A stretch of DNA of 64,000 nt. Source: Clostridiaceae bacterium M8S5 (GTDB taxonomy: Bacteria; Bacillota; Clostridia; Tissierellales; MCWD3). The translations under genes were made by a program, and so were the position numbers. Below, piece after piece: positions 7,046 to 16,488 of the stretch. The stretch covers positions 186,001 through 250,000 of the forward strand of contig CP118523.1 in assembly GCA_029227815.1 (NCBI GenBank), given 5' to 3'. Under the pieces are notes generated by a model. It had not been told where the DNA came from and ran no database searches. It was given only the letters and a program-made list of their open reading frames with translations. Within the stretch, counting starts at the first letter, position 1. The number at the start of each line of letters is the position of its first letter.

Positions 7046-8272
7046 ATGTTTTTAGAAACTAAAAGAATATATCTTAGGAACTTAGAAGAGAAAGATATAG
7101 ATATGTTGTATGAGTTACATAATAATCAAGAAACGATGAAATATATGCATTACAACACAATATCCTATGAAAAAGCAAAACATGATGTAGAAGATTATGC
7201 TAGTGTTTCAGAATTACAACCAGGATTTGGCATATGGGCGACGGTGCTGAAAAACAGTGATGAAGTAATTGGGTGGACGTGTTTAAAGAAATTGCCTGAT
7301 TCTGACGATGTAGAGATTGGATACAGATATTTCCCCAAATACTGGAATAAAGGATATTGTACTGAGATATGTAATGAGCTGATTCGATATGGATTTGAAG
7401 TATGTGACCTTGAGGAAATTATTGCAATTATAAGACCAGATAATTTAGCATCAATACGAGTAGCTGAGAAATTAGAAATGAAGTATGTGAAAATGGCATC
7501 TCATTTTGGTATGGATCTAAAACAATTTTCATTAACCAAAGATAGATATTATGCAAATAAGATTACTGATGTATATGGCTGTGCTCTATTCGATTACTAT
7601 AATGGTGATTATGATAAAATGAACTCAAGATGGTTATCTTCATCAAAGCATTATTTCACAACTTATGAGGAATGGTTTCCAAGAGAGCAAAAGGCAATAC
7701 AATATGCGACTGGTAGAGTGCTAGATATTGGTTGTGCTGCTGGTAGACATTCGCTTTATTTACAGTCTAATGGACTTGATGTTACTGGAATTGACAACTC
7801 TCAAAAGTCTATTGAAATATGCAAGTCTAGAGGATTAAGAAGCGCGGAAGTTCTTTCTTTACATGATATTCCAAATGATTATGGAACCTTTGATACAATT
7901 ATGATGCTAGGAAATAATTTTGGATTAGTTGGTACAATGAGTAAAGCATTCGATGCCTTAAAATTGTTTGATGAAATCACGAGCAATAATGGTGTACTTA
8001 TTTTAGGAGCGAGTAGTTTAAATATGGATAAACTAAGTTCTTCATTTAGAGAGCAGATTAAAAGTAATCGAGAAAATGGAAGGTATATTGGTGAAGTGAC
8101 ATATCATTTGACTTACAATGGTATGTCATCGGATTTGGATTGGTTATGTGTTCAAAAAGAGGATATCATCAAACTAATTGATAAATCAAATTTCTATGTT
8201 GATACAATTATTGAAGACGATATGTTTGGCAAGCCATATCCTTATGTGATAATAGCTAGAAAAAAATGTTAA
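7046..8272 (+). CDS. GNAT acetyltransferase fused to SAM methyltransferase
   Basis: This is a two-domain protein of about 408 aa. Residues ~1-165 form a RimJ/RimL-type GNAT domain (opening FLETKRIYLRNLEEKDID, with EIGYRYFPKYWNKGYCTE and RPDNLASIRVAEKL for acetyl-CoA binding). Residues ~175-408 form a class I methyltransferase with the SAM-binding motif VLDIGCAAGRHSLYL and the acidic D of VTGIDNS. The join is in frame with no stop, so this is a true fusion. I prefer the ATG at 7046, behind AGGAGGGG, over the upstream in-frame ATG at 7022. Substrate unknown; resistance or metabolite modification is possible. Confidence 0.85.
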   Translation: MFLETKRIYLRNLEEKDIDMLYELHNNQETMKYMHYNTISYEKAKHDVEDYASVSELQPGFGIWATVLKNSDEVIGWTCLKKLPDSDDVEIGYRYFPKYWNKGYCTEICNELIRYGFEVCDLEEIIAIIRPDNLASIRVAEKLEMKYVKMASHFGMDLKQFSLTKDRYYANKITDVYGCALFDYYNGDYDKMNSRWLSSSKHYFTTYEEWFPREQKAIQYATGRVLDIGCAAGRHSLYLQSNGLDVTGIDNSQKSIEICKSRGLRSAEVLSLHDIPNDYGTFDTIMMLGNNFGLVGTMSKAFDALKLFDEITSNNGVLILGASSLNMDKLSSSFREQIKSNRENGRYIGEVTYHLTYNGMSSDLDWLCVQKEDIIKLIDKSNFYVDTIIEDDMFGKPYPYVIIARKKC

Positions 8273-8335
8273 AATAATCGCTACTAACATTTCTCATAGT
8301 ATAAGTAATTAGAATCTCATAGCTATATGATAAAG

Positions 8336-8380
8336 AAGGTGCTGTACAATAATAAATATATTATACAGCACCTTTTCTAA
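8336..8380 (+). terminator. terminator after GNAT-methyltransferase
   Basis: The 15-bp arms 8336-8350 and 8360-8374 (AAGGTGCTGTA...) pair with one mismatch, followed by TTTTCTAAAATTTTT. An A-rich flank lets it serve both strands. Confidence 0.75.
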
Positions 8381-8486
8381 AATTTTTACCAAAGCCTTTC
8401 TTATAATTGTCTTTATGGGATAAGAAAAATATAATCTTTTATTCGCCATATACATTCAGCAATCACATAAAAAACCACGGTTGAAC

Positions 8487-9017
8487 TTACAACTTGACAG
8501 CTATAATTTCAAAGTAGAGATAACGATACATTTCATCAATTACTAGCGCCATTTCTTTCATGTATGACCCATCAGAAAGTAGTTTTGAGTGAAAGGGTTC
8601 CTCCCGCCATAATCGGATTCCTATGTCGTTAAATTCATAATTTGTACTTAGCTGTTCATCTTCCATATCATAGGAGCAGGAACTATATTGTTTTAGAGAA
8701 GCCACTAATCGTTCTGCCAGAGTTTGAAAAACATCCATATCATAGAGCATTATAATTGCGTGTTCTCTTAACTCATAGTCAACGGCTACTTCCACGGCTC
8801 GATTATTTCGGTATCGTACCATGAAAAAGAAAGAAGCATCTATGTATCTTAAGGAAAATCCGTCATCTTCAATATCTTTTGAAATCTGAATTTCCCGATT
8901 GTCAGGTAAAGACCATTCAGAACGTATTTGATTTATGGCAACAAGAATTTGTTTTGGAGACATACCCAATCTTAATGGGCCAATCCCCACATGCGGAATA
9001 ACAGACAATGATTTCAT
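8487..9017 (-). CDS. hypothetical protein
   Basis: This 176-aa protein has no signal peptide or membrane segment. The opening VIPHVGIGPLRLGMSPKQI resembles a motif (GxGPxxLGMSxxE) seen in several small cytosolic proteins of Bacillota, some annotated as immunity-like; that is a loose resemblance only. Its codon use looks less AT-rich than its neighbours, hinting at separate acquisition. The ATG follows AAAGGAGT. It stands alone, convergent with the GNAT-methyltransferase gene. Confidence 0.6.
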   Translation of the reverse strand: MKSLSVIPHVGIGPLRLGMSPKQILVAINQIRSEWSLPDNREIQISKDIEDDGFSLRYIDASFFFMVRYRNNRAVEVAVDYELREHAIIMLYDMDVFQTLAERLVASLKQYSSCSYDMEDEQLSTNYEFNDIGIRLWREEPFHSKLLSDGSYMKEMALVIDEMYRYLYFEIIAVKL

Positions 9018-9119
9018 ATTTTTACTCCTTTTTGTTCATTCAAACAGCTTTCTTTCTTTTATCTAAGAAAATAGTTTCATTCAAAACTCCTTTATTATAC
9101 CAATGAAATTACCTCCTAG

Positions 9120-9163
9120 AATATATAATTACATTATAATGACTTGTAACGTAATTATATATT
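9120..9163. repeat. 13-bp perfect inverted repeat upstream of the 176-aa gene
   Basis: AATATATAATTAC (9120-9132) and its complement (9151-9163) flank an 18-bp centre containing TATAATGAC. Located 100 bp upstream of the minus-strand 176-aa gene, it could be an operator or a cruciform. Confidence 0.45.
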
Positions 9164-9313
9164 TTATGTTCAAAATTATCAATTGCTATAATAAATTCAA
9201 TAATTTTATTATTAATTAAATATGATAAAATAGACATGAGGACATAGCACTAATCCTCAAAAATAAAATAATTTTAACCAACAAATGTGTTTAATCTTAA
9301 CTAAGGAATCAAG

Positions 9314-9355
9314 TTTTCTAGAGATACTCTAGCTATGTTAAAGTATACTAGAAAA
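9314..9355. promoter_or_regulatory. nested palindromes upstream of membrane hydrolase
   Basis: TTTTCTAG (9314-9321) and CTAGAAAA (9348-9355) enclose CTAGAG-ATA-CTCTAG (9318-9332). Clustered symmetric sites 50-90 bp before the gene suggest an operator for a dimeric regulator. The rest of 9018-9402 shows nothing else clear. Confidence 0.4.
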
Positions 9356-9402
9356 TTAAAAAATTAAGATGGGATATAAAACGTAAATTAGAGGGGTGCA
9401 AA

Positions 9403-10392
9403 ATGATAATTAAAGCTAAGAGCAAAATATTGGATTCAATATATATTAAGAGAATAAGGAATGTTTTTATCGGTATACTAATATTTTTAATAATACTAGT
9501 TCTTGTAGTACCCATAATAATAATAAGTAAAGTAAAAGAAAAGGTTACTTATGAAGGGTCTTTATCTGAGCATCCTTTACAGCATATATATGATGCGAAG
9601 GATTTCGATTTAGATGGTAAAGAAATGATGTTAACTACAGATGATGGGCTTAATGTGTGGGTATCAGAAGTGACTATACCTAATCCAAAGGGAGTTATAA
9701 TTTATTTAACAGGAATTAGGCAACCATCAGTTACATATTTCTATGGACATTCTAAATGGATGAAAAAAGAGGGGTATGCATCTATATTGTTAGAAGTAAG
9801 GGGACATGGGAATAGTGAAGGCGAAGAAGTATGTTTAGGCTATAAAGAAGTTTTAGATGTTAAAGCAGTAGTTGATTATATTAAAGAGCAAGATGAGTAT
9901 GATAATGTACCAATTATTGTTCATGGGGTATCTATGGGAGGATCTGTGGCCATTAACTCATTTGGTTCAATAAAAGATATTGATGGTCTTATTGCTATGT
10001 CTGCTTATTCAAGTTTTGAAGATGTAGTCTATGATACAATGATAGGATATAATATTCCATCACCTATATGTGAAATTGAGAAAAACATCATGAGTTTTTA
10101 TCTCTCATTATTTTTTGATGAGTTTAAAGATATGAAACCTATTACTCAAATAGGTAAGATAGATGATAGACCAGCTTTTCTTATAGCTTGTACGGGTGAT
10201 ACTGAAGTACAAGCAGTAAATATGCAAAGGTTGCTAAAAGAAGCATCAAATGATTGTGAATGGTGGATAAGAGATTCTTGGGAACACTTTATAATAAAAG
10301 ATTGTGATTTTATTAATATGGAACAAGATAAAGAATATTGCAAAAGAATATTAAAATTTCTAAATAAAGTTGAAAAAAATAAAAAATTATAG
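9403..10392 (+). CDS. membrane-anchored alpha/beta hydrolase
   Basis: This 329-aa protein has one N-terminal membrane segment (residues ~20-42, RNVFIGILIFLIILVLVVPI) and an alpha/beta hydrolase domain probably outside the membrane. Visible motifs are KGVIIYLTGIRQPS, LLEVRGHGNSEGE, the nucleophile elbow HGVSMGG (Ser ~177), an acid near LIACTGDTEVQ, and the His of SWEHFII. Length and layout fit membrane-attached serine hydrolases of Firmicutes. The start follows GAGGGGTG. It is monocistronic. Substrate unknown. Confidence 0.83.
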   Translation: MIIKAKSKILDSIYIKRIRNVFIGILIFLIILVLVVPIIIISKVKEKVTYEGSLSEHPLQHIYDAKDFDLDGKEMMLTTDDGLNVWVSEVTIPNPKGVIIYLTGIRQPSVTYFYGHSKWMKKEGYASILLEVRGHGNSEGEEVCLGYKEVLDVKAVVDYIKEQDEYDNVPIIVHGVSMGGSVAINSFGSIKDIDGLIAMSAYSSFEDVVYDTMIGYNIPSPICEIEKNIMSFYLSLFFDEFKDMKPITQIGKIDDRPAFLIACTGDTEVQAVNMQRLLKEASNDCEWWIRDSWEHFIIKDCDFINMEQDKEYCKRILKFLNKVEKNKKL

Positions 10393-10588
10393 GTTAGCAT
10401 TAGTCAGCCTTCTTTGTGAATAAGCTAGTGAGTACATTTGTATTAAGTAAGGAATGTAAAGATAATAATGACTAGCTGAGTTTTAAAATAGAAGAATAAA
10501 ATGAGATATTTAAAGAGTTATGATATTGTTATGTTCTGTAGTATTAATAAGAGGTCGTATTAAATTTAAGAAATTTTTTTAAAAGCTA

Positions 10589-10619
10589 TTGACTCTAACG
10601 TAACGTGATAGCATATAAT
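10589..10619 (+). promoter_or_regulatory. MerR-type promoter with 19-bp spacer
   Basis: TTGACT (10589-10594) and TATAAT (10614-10619) are 19 bp apart, the over-long spacing that MerR-family activators correct. The spacer holds the imperfect dyad CTAACGTAACGTGATAG. It lies 80 bp upstream of the MerR gene, so autoregulation is expected. The remainder of 10393-10698 shows no gene. Confidence 0.75.
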
Positions 10620-10698
10620 TATATTTGTAGTCGAGATTACAAAAGTGTACGCAATAGAGTTATGTAACTTATGAGTAATGAAATGGAGGTGTTATAAA

Positions 10699-11430
10699 AT
10701 GAAAATTAAAGAAGTAGCAGACTTAACAGGAATAACAGTAAGAACCCTTCATTATTATGATGAAATTGGATTGCTTCATCCAAGTAAGATAACAGAGGCA
10801 GGATATCGGTTATATGACGAAACGTCACTTGAAAATCTACAGCAAATATTATTTTTTCGAGAGTTAGGCTTTCCGCTTAGTGAAATTAAAATAATAATGG
10901 AAAATCCAAATTTTAATAGAATAGAGACATTATCAAAACATAAAGAAGTGTTAATTAAAAAGAAGGAACGTCTTGATGGGTTGATACAACTTGTAAATAG
11001 AACAATGAAAGGAGAAAAAACTATGAGTTTTAGAGAATTTGATATGACTGAAATAGATAGATGCAAAAAAGAATATGCAAATGAAGTAGAGAAGCTTTGG
11101 GGAGGTTCTAAAGCCTATGAAGAAAGCCAAAAAAAGACAAAAAACTATGGTAAAGAGCAGTGGCAACAAATAAGCGGAGAAAGTCAGGGTATCCTAAAAG
11201 CATTTGCTAGCAATATGGATAAAGCACCTGATAGTAATGAGATTCAAAGATTAGTTAAGCAGTGGCAAGAGTTTATTACTGAGAGATTTTATAATTGTAC
11301 CAATGAAATCCTTTCAGGTTTAGGAATGATGTATGTGGAAGATGAAAGGTTTAAGAAAAGTATCGATAAATATGGTAAGGGAACAGCAGAATTTATAGCA
11401 AAAGCTATTGAGATATATTGCTTTAAATAG
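10699..11430 (+). CDS. MerR-family regulator with TipAS domain
   Basis: This protein of about 243 aa has a MerR HTH (KIKEVADLTGITVRTLHYYD, residues ~2-70), a coiled-coil linker (~75-110), and a C-terminal all-helical TipAS drug-binding domain (~115-243, with YGKEQWQQI and FITERFYNCTNEILSGLG). TipAL-like proteins bind thiopeptides or other drugs and activate promoters with 19-bp spacers; such a promoter lies just upstream. The ATG at 10699 follows GGAGGT; an upstream in-frame ATG at 10678 lacks a site. No effector gene is adjacent, so it may control itself and distant genes. Confidence 0.88.
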   Translation: MKIKEVADLTGITVRTLHYYDEIGLLHPSKITEAGYRLYDETSLENLQQILFFRELGFPLSEIKIIMENPNFNRIETLSKHKEVLIKKKERLDGLIQLVNRTMKGEKTMSFREFDMTEIDRCKKEYANEVEKLWGGSKAYEESQKKTKNYGKEQWQQISGESQGILKAFASNMDKAPDSNEIQRLVKQWQEFITERFYNCTNEILSGLGMMYVEDERFKKSIDKYGKGTAEFIAKAIEIYCFK

Positions 11431-11470
11431 TCTTAACAGCATAATTAAACATTAATAGTGTTGAAAAAAG

Positions 11471-11491
11471 CAGTCTTCGGGCTGTTTTTTT
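11471..11491 (+). terminator. UUCG-loop terminator after MerR gene
   Basis: CAGTC-TTCG-GGCTG forms a 5-bp stem (one G-U) on a UUCG tetraloop, extended by A-run/T-run pairing and ending in seven T. Confidence 0.8.
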
Positions 11492-11545
11492 CGTAGAAAT
11501 TAAATGTTATTAGTAAACCGATTATTAGCAGTTTGGTAACAAGCT

Positions 11546-11590
11546 ATAAAAATGCACCCACCAAGTATTGTTGATTGTATGGTGGATGCA
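11546..11590 (-). terminator. terminator of the RiPP-like operon
   Basis: Arms 11553-11563 and 11580-11590 (TGCATCCACCA on the minus strand) pair over 11 bp; the one non-Watson-Crick pair is G-U only when read on the minus strand. A T-run follows on that strand (11546-11552). It lies 70 bp after the last radical-SAM gene. Confidence 0.78.
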
Positions 11591-11662
11591 TTTCAATTCT
11601 AGTTTATAAAACTGTTTTCTTATTTGATTTCAAACTTTTTAAAAAGATTGTTACTTAATATT

Positions 11663-12691
11663 CTATTTGATTGATTCATCTTGCAAATATTCTTTTATTA
11701 TATTAAACTTTATATTCGTCATGTTACATTCTACCGTGTTTGGCTTTACGTAGTCTCCAGTTGTGGCATAGTTACCTAGTATGCATCTAGTGGAAATACA
11801 ACAATCATAAAGAGCACATCCTTCACAGTCAGGAACTCTTTTATTTATAACTTGCTTTATCTTCTTTAATTTATTTGCATCCATTCCTCTCTCAATATCT
11901 CCAATAATGTGTTCTTCTTTACCAACCGAAAAAATACAAGGATACATGATACCATTAACGTCAATATTATAATGATTAGTTCCAGCATCACACAGACTTA
12001 AGCAATGAAAGCTATTATCTAGTATTTCCATTTTTATATCCTTACATTTATTGTCCAAAACATATTTTCGAACCTTTTTAAATTCTTCTAAGACAATACT
12101 ATAATCTTCATCCTTCCATTCGTTTGAATAATAATCGGCAACAGGAACTATAACTTTAAATCCTTGCTTTATAAAATAGACTATATTATCATATAGAGAA
12201 TTAATATTATGTCTATCATATGTCATTCTAATCCTTGTATTCGCATTTATCTTTAATAATTGCTTAGCATTTTTTATAATAGTGTCGTAATTTATAGAAC
12301 TATCAAGAGACCTTCTGTTAAAATTGTGGGTTGATTCCTTGCCGTCTAGGCTAATACTTAAATCAATGTTATTTACTTCAAGAAACTTAATAACCTCTTG
12401 TGTTATTAAGGAACCGTTGGTAGTCATACCATATGAGACATCTTCAAATGTTTTATTACATTGATTTACAAAATACTTTATAACTTCAAAATTTAATAAT
12501 GGCTCTCCACCGTGGAAATCGATAACTAATTGTTGTTCAGGTTTCTTGTTTAACTTAATATAATTTAATATTTTATCAGCTAATTCAATAGTCAAGTCTT
12601 GGTTATCATACATTGAATGCACGTAACAATATCTACACCTAAAATTACATCTTAAAGTAACCCATATATTTACATAATAAGTTTTACGCAT
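11663..12691 (-). CDS. radical SAM/SPASM peptide-modifying enzyme (second)
   Basis: This radical-SAM protein has about 342 aa. The 4Fe-4S cluster motif CNFRCRYC lies at residues 15-22, followed by DFHGGEPLLN (SAM-binding GGE). A C-terminal SPASM-type region (~240-330) carries cysteines for extra clusters: CDAGTNHYNIDVNGIMYPC, then CEGCALYDCC and CILG. I chose the ATG at 12691 (MRKTYYVN), which overlaps the upstream radical-SAM stop by 8 bp and follows GAGG; a longer in-frame ATG at 12739 would overlap by 56 bp. Last gene of the operon. SPASM enzymes install thioether or C-C links in peptides; the exact reaction is unknown. Confidence 0.88.
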   Translation of the reverse strand: MRKTYYVNIWVTLRCNFRCRYCYVHSMYDNQDLTIELADKILNYIKLNKKPEQQLVIDFHGGEPLLNFEVIKYFVNQCNKTFEDVSYGMTTNGSLITQEVIKFLEVNNIDLSISLDGKESTHNFNRRSLDSSINYDTIIKNAKQLLKINANTRIRMTYDRHNINSLYDNIVYFIKQGFKVIVPVADYYSNEWKDEDYSIVLEEFKKVRKYVLDNKCKDIKMEILDNSFHCLSLCDAGTNHYNIDVNGIMYPCIFSVGKEEHIIGDIERGMDANKLKKIKQVINKRVPDCEGCALYDCCISTRCILGNYATTGDYVKPNTVECNMTNIKFNIIKEYLQDESIK

Positions 12692-13886
12692 TTTCAATCG
12701 CCTCAATAATTCCTCTTCTTTTTTCCATACAATGATCACTTAAATTAGATTTATTAGCATTTTCTAAATAGGACTTTGCTAAAGAAGGACAATTCCAACA
12801 CAAAGCTTTAATCTCGCAATCGGAGCATTCTTCTCTCGTATCTGGTATGAATTCAGAAAATTCCTTGAACCAATCCAGATTTTTATCCCACCTAAATTTT
12901 GAAGTAATATCTTCATCGTATAAACTACCAATCTTGTACTTTTCCTCATTAAAAAGGGGACATGGATAAACTTCACCTTTAGAGTTAACAAAAATTTCTG
13001 TTACTCCTCCAGGGCAGTCGTATGCACTCGTACAATTAACTATACCTCCTGACATAAACTGTACTATTTCATCAGAGTCAATATGATTATCTTTAGCCCT
13101 ACCTACTAAATTCATTGTTCTTATTTTTGGTTTTACATCAAGTTTTTTACAGAGTTCGATAAAATCTTGATCTAGCTTAATTGTATTATTATCAAAAGTC
13201 ATAGACAACGTAATATAAGAAGCGCCATGATTCTTTAATAACTTAATAGCTGCTATAACTTTTTCAAAAGTACCTTGTCCCCTTATAGAGTCACAAGTTT
13301 CTTCATCTACTCCATCTAAACTAATGTCAAATGAATCAAAGTACTTGCAGATGTTTCCAACATTCTCTTTATTAATTAATGTTGCATTAGTAGCTAAAGA
13401 AATACTACCTTTGTAATTATTTTTAAGAAAACTCAGTGCTTCATCAAAATTTGTTACAAGAAGCGGTTCTCCACCTGTAATAGAAATGCCAAGTGGTTCT
13501 AATTCTACAATGCGTTTTATAAGATTCATATCAACAGTTATTTTTTCTTTAAAGGATTCTCCTTTAACATACGTAGCAGCATAACAACAATGTGTACAGT
13601 GTAAATTACAATAGTCTGTTATTGCAAAATTAATCAATTCGATTTTTTTGCTGGGATTATGCATAAGAATGTTGTAAGTTTCCATTTCATTTATCAGTGA
13701 TTTAAAATAGTTTTTGCTATCTTCATCATAATCCTTTGCTATTTCTTCAATTTCAGTAATGGACGTAACATTTTTTATTTCTTCATAAACTGGTTCAGAG
13801 ATAATTATTACTCCACATGACTCTCTATTATATATAAGTACGTTCCCACCAAAGTGGAATGTTTCTATATATTCCTTATTAACCAT
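12684..13886 (-). CDS. radical SAM/SPASM enzyme with N-terminal PqqD-like domain
   Basis: This is a 400-aa protein. Residues ~1-80 look like a PqqD/RRE-type leader-binding domain (strands at the start, then helices around EPVYEEIKNV and DYDEDSKNYFKSLINEM). The radical-SAM core carries CNLHCTHC at 93-100 and SITGGEPLL. The C-terminal SPASM region has CPGG, VYPCPLF, then CSDCEIKALCWNC. The fused recognition domain suggests it docks the precursor leader and may act first. AGGAGG precedes the ATG. It shares 8 bp with the second radical-SAM gene, so the two are translationally coupled. Confidence 0.9.
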   Translation of the reverse strand: MVNKEYIETFHFGGNVLIYNRESCGVIIISEPVYEEIKNVTSITEIEEIAKDYDEDSKNYFKSLINEMETYNILMHNPSKKIELINFAITDYCNLHCTHCCYAATYVKGESFKEKITVDMNLIKRIVELEPLGISITGGEPLLVTNFDEALSFLKNNYKGSISLATNATLINKENVGNICKYFDSFDISLDGVDEETCDSIRGQGTFEKVIAAIKLLKNHGASYITLSMTFDNNTIKLDQDFIELCKKLDVKPKIRTMNLVGRAKDNHIDSDEIVQFMSGGIVNCTSAYDCPGGVTEIFVNSKGEVYPCPLFNEEKYKIGSLYDEDITSKFRWDKNLDWFKEFSEFIPDTREECSDCEIKALCWNCPSLAKSYLENANKSNLSDHCMEKRRGIIEAIENA

Positions 13887-13931
13887 AAAATTATCCTCCT
13901 AACAAATATTATAAGCCTTAAATAATTACTA

Positions 13932-15563
13932 CTAAATGACTATATTGCAGTCGCACTTTTCGTTAATTACATCATCGTGGGTTGTTATAATGATGATTTT
14001 ATTCATTTTTATTTGATTAAGATAATCCATAATATTTAACTTTGTTTTTTCATCCAAATGCTTCTCTAACTCATCAAATATGAGAATATCGGAATCTTGG
14101 ATTAAAACTCTAGCTATTGCTAGTTTCTGTTTTTGACCGCTTGATATGTTCATGTTTACCTCGTCTACGATTGTATTATGAACGTCCTTTAAATTATTCA
14201 CCCATTCCTTAAGTTTAACTACTTCAAAAATTTGATTCATTTTTTCAAGATTGGGGGTTTTATCTAAAAATATATTGTTGCGGAGACTATCCTTAAACAA
14301 TACAGAGTCTGTAGATAAATACGAAACTATCGAATCCCAAGTTAATCTACTGTCAAATAAACTTACCTGCTTTCCATTAACAAAAATTAAACCATCATTA
14401 ATATTGTATTCTCCACTAAGAAGTTTTAATAATGTTGTCTTTCCAGATCCGTTTTTTCCCTTTATACCATATATATTACCCTTCGCAAACTGAAAATTAA
14501 AGTTCCATTTGTCAGTATCCTTTTTATACATAAAAGTAACATTATCAAATTTTATTTCTTTAACATCACCAATACTACTTGCTAAATGATATTCATTTTG
14601 TTGATAGCAATCTAAATCCATTATTTTCTTTATTCTTATATAGGATACTTTAAAAATTTTAAGTTGCATAAAAAGATTCGGGATTTGTGTCAAATAACTT
14701 CCGAATGACCCAGAATATGTATTGAAAGTTATTAATCTTGATATAGTTAGCTGGTTATTTAGTACAAAATATGCCCCTAAAAGAAACACAATTATTGAAT
14801 TAATCAATGATCCTAAACCATTGATTAAATTGGACCTAGATATTATTTTAGTTGTCACATATCCTTTATGTAATAATAGCGTTACATTTTCAATGAATCT
14901 TTTTATAAGATAGTTAAATGCTTTATTTCTTCTATATTCTTCGTAATGATTAGCAAGTGCTTGAACCTTATCTGTATAGTTACCGGATATATCACGCTTT
15001 TCGTTTACTACTTTTTCTATATGCTTGTTATTCATCTTTTGAATAATCATTAATACACTAAAAACGATAATTATAATAAGCGAGAGATATATATTAGTGA
15101 TTATCATAAAATAAAAAACACCTATAATATGTATAATAAGTGTTGCAAATTGATACACTATCATAATTCCGTTTTCACCTAAAGAAAAACAGTCACTATC
15201 TAAGCCGACTAATATGTCACCGATTTCAATTTGTGAAGGCTCGGTTTTAATATGATAATATATTTTTTTATAAACCTTAGAGCAAAGTTCTGTAGAGATT
15301 CGATTTCCTATTGTAGTAAAAACTAGAGAAGAAAAGTAGTCTAACAGTAATTGCCCTAAAAATAATCCCATAAATACTATAAAATATTTTAAAAACTGAT
15401 TAAAATTAGACTTAGTTAAATTTACTAAGCTATTAATACTATCATTCATAGCAAATGGTATTTTCACTATTATGACTGCATTAGATATTAAAATTACAAT
15501 TCCAAGTGTTATTAAAGATATTTGATTTTTGCACATTTGTATATAGAGTTTATATCTATTCAT
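13932..15563 (-). CDS. ABC exporter (TMD-NBD fusion)
   Basis: This half-transporter has about 543 aa: six predicted membrane segments in residues ~15-300, then an ATPase domain (~335-543) with Walker A GKNGSGKTT, signature SSGQKQKLAIAR and Walker B ILIFDELEKHLDE. No C39 peptidase domain is present, so leader removal must be done by another enzyme, plausibly the protease encoded just upstream. I use the ATG at 15563, which overlaps the protease stop by 8 bp and follows AAGGA. Expected to act as a homodimer exporting the matured peptide. Confidence 0.9.
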   Translation of the reverse strand: MNRYKLYIQMCKNQISLITLGIVILISNAVIIVKIPFAMNDSINSLVNLTKSNFNQFLKYFIVFMGLFLGQLLLDYFSSLVFTTIGNRISTELCSKVYKKIYYHIKTEPSQIEIGDILVGLDSDCFSLGENGIMIVYQFATLIIHIIGVFYFMIITNIYLSLIIIIVFSVLMIIQKMNNKHIEKVVNEKRDISGNYTDKVQALANHYEEYRRNKAFNYLIKRFIENVTLLLHKGYVTTKIISRSNLINGLGSLINSIIVFLLGAYFVLNNQLTISRLITFNTYSGSFGSYLTQIPNLFMQLKIFKVSYIRIKKIMDLDCYQQNEYHLASSIGDVKEIKFDNVTFMYKKDTDKWNFNFQFAKGNIYGIKGKNGSGKTTLLKLLSGEYNINDGLIFVNGKQVSLFDSRLTWDSIVSYLSTDSVLFKDSLRNNIFLDKTPNLEKMNQIFEVVKLKEWVNNLKDVHNTIVDEVNMNISSGQKQKLAIARVLIQDSDILIFDELEKHLDEKTKLNIMDYLNQIKMNKIIIITTHDDVINEKCDCNIVI

Positions 15564-16488
15564 TGTCAATTCCTTGTCCTAAAAAATATTTTGTTAGTGA
15601 TTCAATATTTTGCAAATCGCTGAAGCGAAGATAATAATTAGTATTAATTTGTAGCCCTAATTCATCTAATGTGGTAATATAATTATTCAATGAATCGTAG
15701 TCTTTCATACGATTCAAAATATGATTAGAATTATCATTAAATATTCTATTATTTGCAACCATAATTTTCTCTTTAATTGTCATTTCATTTCTACATACAG
15801 ACCTACCGATATCTATTACTTTACCAAATAAAATGTTATTATTTACATATTTCAATGCCTTATGACTTTTTTTAAAATAACTTATATCTTGTTTTTCTAA
15901 CACCTTACAAACATGAGCCAAGGCAACTGCAGCCCCCATACTATTCCCTGAAAAAGAATGATATGCATTATCTAGCGACTGACATATTATTGGTTCTAGA
16001 GGTACTTCGAATTGAATATCTCTTGTTGGATCATAACATATTCCTTCGTTTTCAGGTTCTATTAATCGAACTCCAAATACTCCTTTTAAACTTGCTGGAT
16101 AACTCTTTTCTTTTCTATTATGAAGAGCTGAAATAATTATTTTTCCTGAATTTAATAAATTATTAATTTTCTTGTTCAGTTCATTTTTTAGTAAACCACT
16201 TATATCATCATCTTGTATAGCTAATGCAAGACAAACTATATCAAACTCAATTTGATTTAATTCATCTAATACATTTAGCAACATTTCTAAATTACATTCA
16301 TTATTCTTATTTAGGAGCTTAATACTTGTAAAGCAATGATAGTCTAGTAACGATTTATTAATCTCTGCAATCTGAGACCCATGACCATGTTCATCCTTCC
16401 AACCCAAGCCCATATCTATTGTTTGGATATTATCAGAAAATCGTGTATCAATCCCCGAATCGCAAATTATTACCTTTAATCCATACAA
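15556..16488 (-). CDS. subtilisin-family (S8) protease, probable leader peptidase
   Basis: This S8 protease has about 310 aa. From the TTG start the catalytic residues are D10 (ICDSGID), H36 (EHGHGSQIAE), the oxyanion Asn ~124 (ISALHN) and S183 (FSGNSMGAA). All key residues are present, but there is no signal peptide or pro-domain, so it should be cytosolic and active without autoprocessing. I prefer the TTG at 16488, spaced seven bases from ATAGGAGGA; the ATG at 16509 lies upstream of that site. Residues ~230-310 form an extension of unknown role. It sits between the precursor and the exporter. Confidence 0.85.
   Translation of the reverse strand: MYGLKVIICDSGIDTRFSDNIQTIDMGLGWKDEHGHGSQIAEINKSLLDYHCFTSIKLLNKNNECNLEMLLNVLDELNQIEFDIVCLALAIQDDDISGLLKNELNKKINNLLNSGKIIISALHNRKEKSYPASLKGVFGVRLIEPENEGICYDPTRDIQFEVPLEPIICQSLDNAYHSFSGNSMGAAVALAHVCKVLEKQDISYFKKSHKALKYVNNNILFGKVIDIGRSVCRNEMTIKEKIMVANNRIFNDNSNHILNRMKDYDSLNNYITTLDELGLQINTNYYLRFSDLQNIESLTKYFLGQGIDNE

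Noticed and set aside
12779..12991. 70-codon minus-strand ORF inside the first radical-SAM gene
   Set aside because: Alternative frame within the SPASM region of a well-supported gene.
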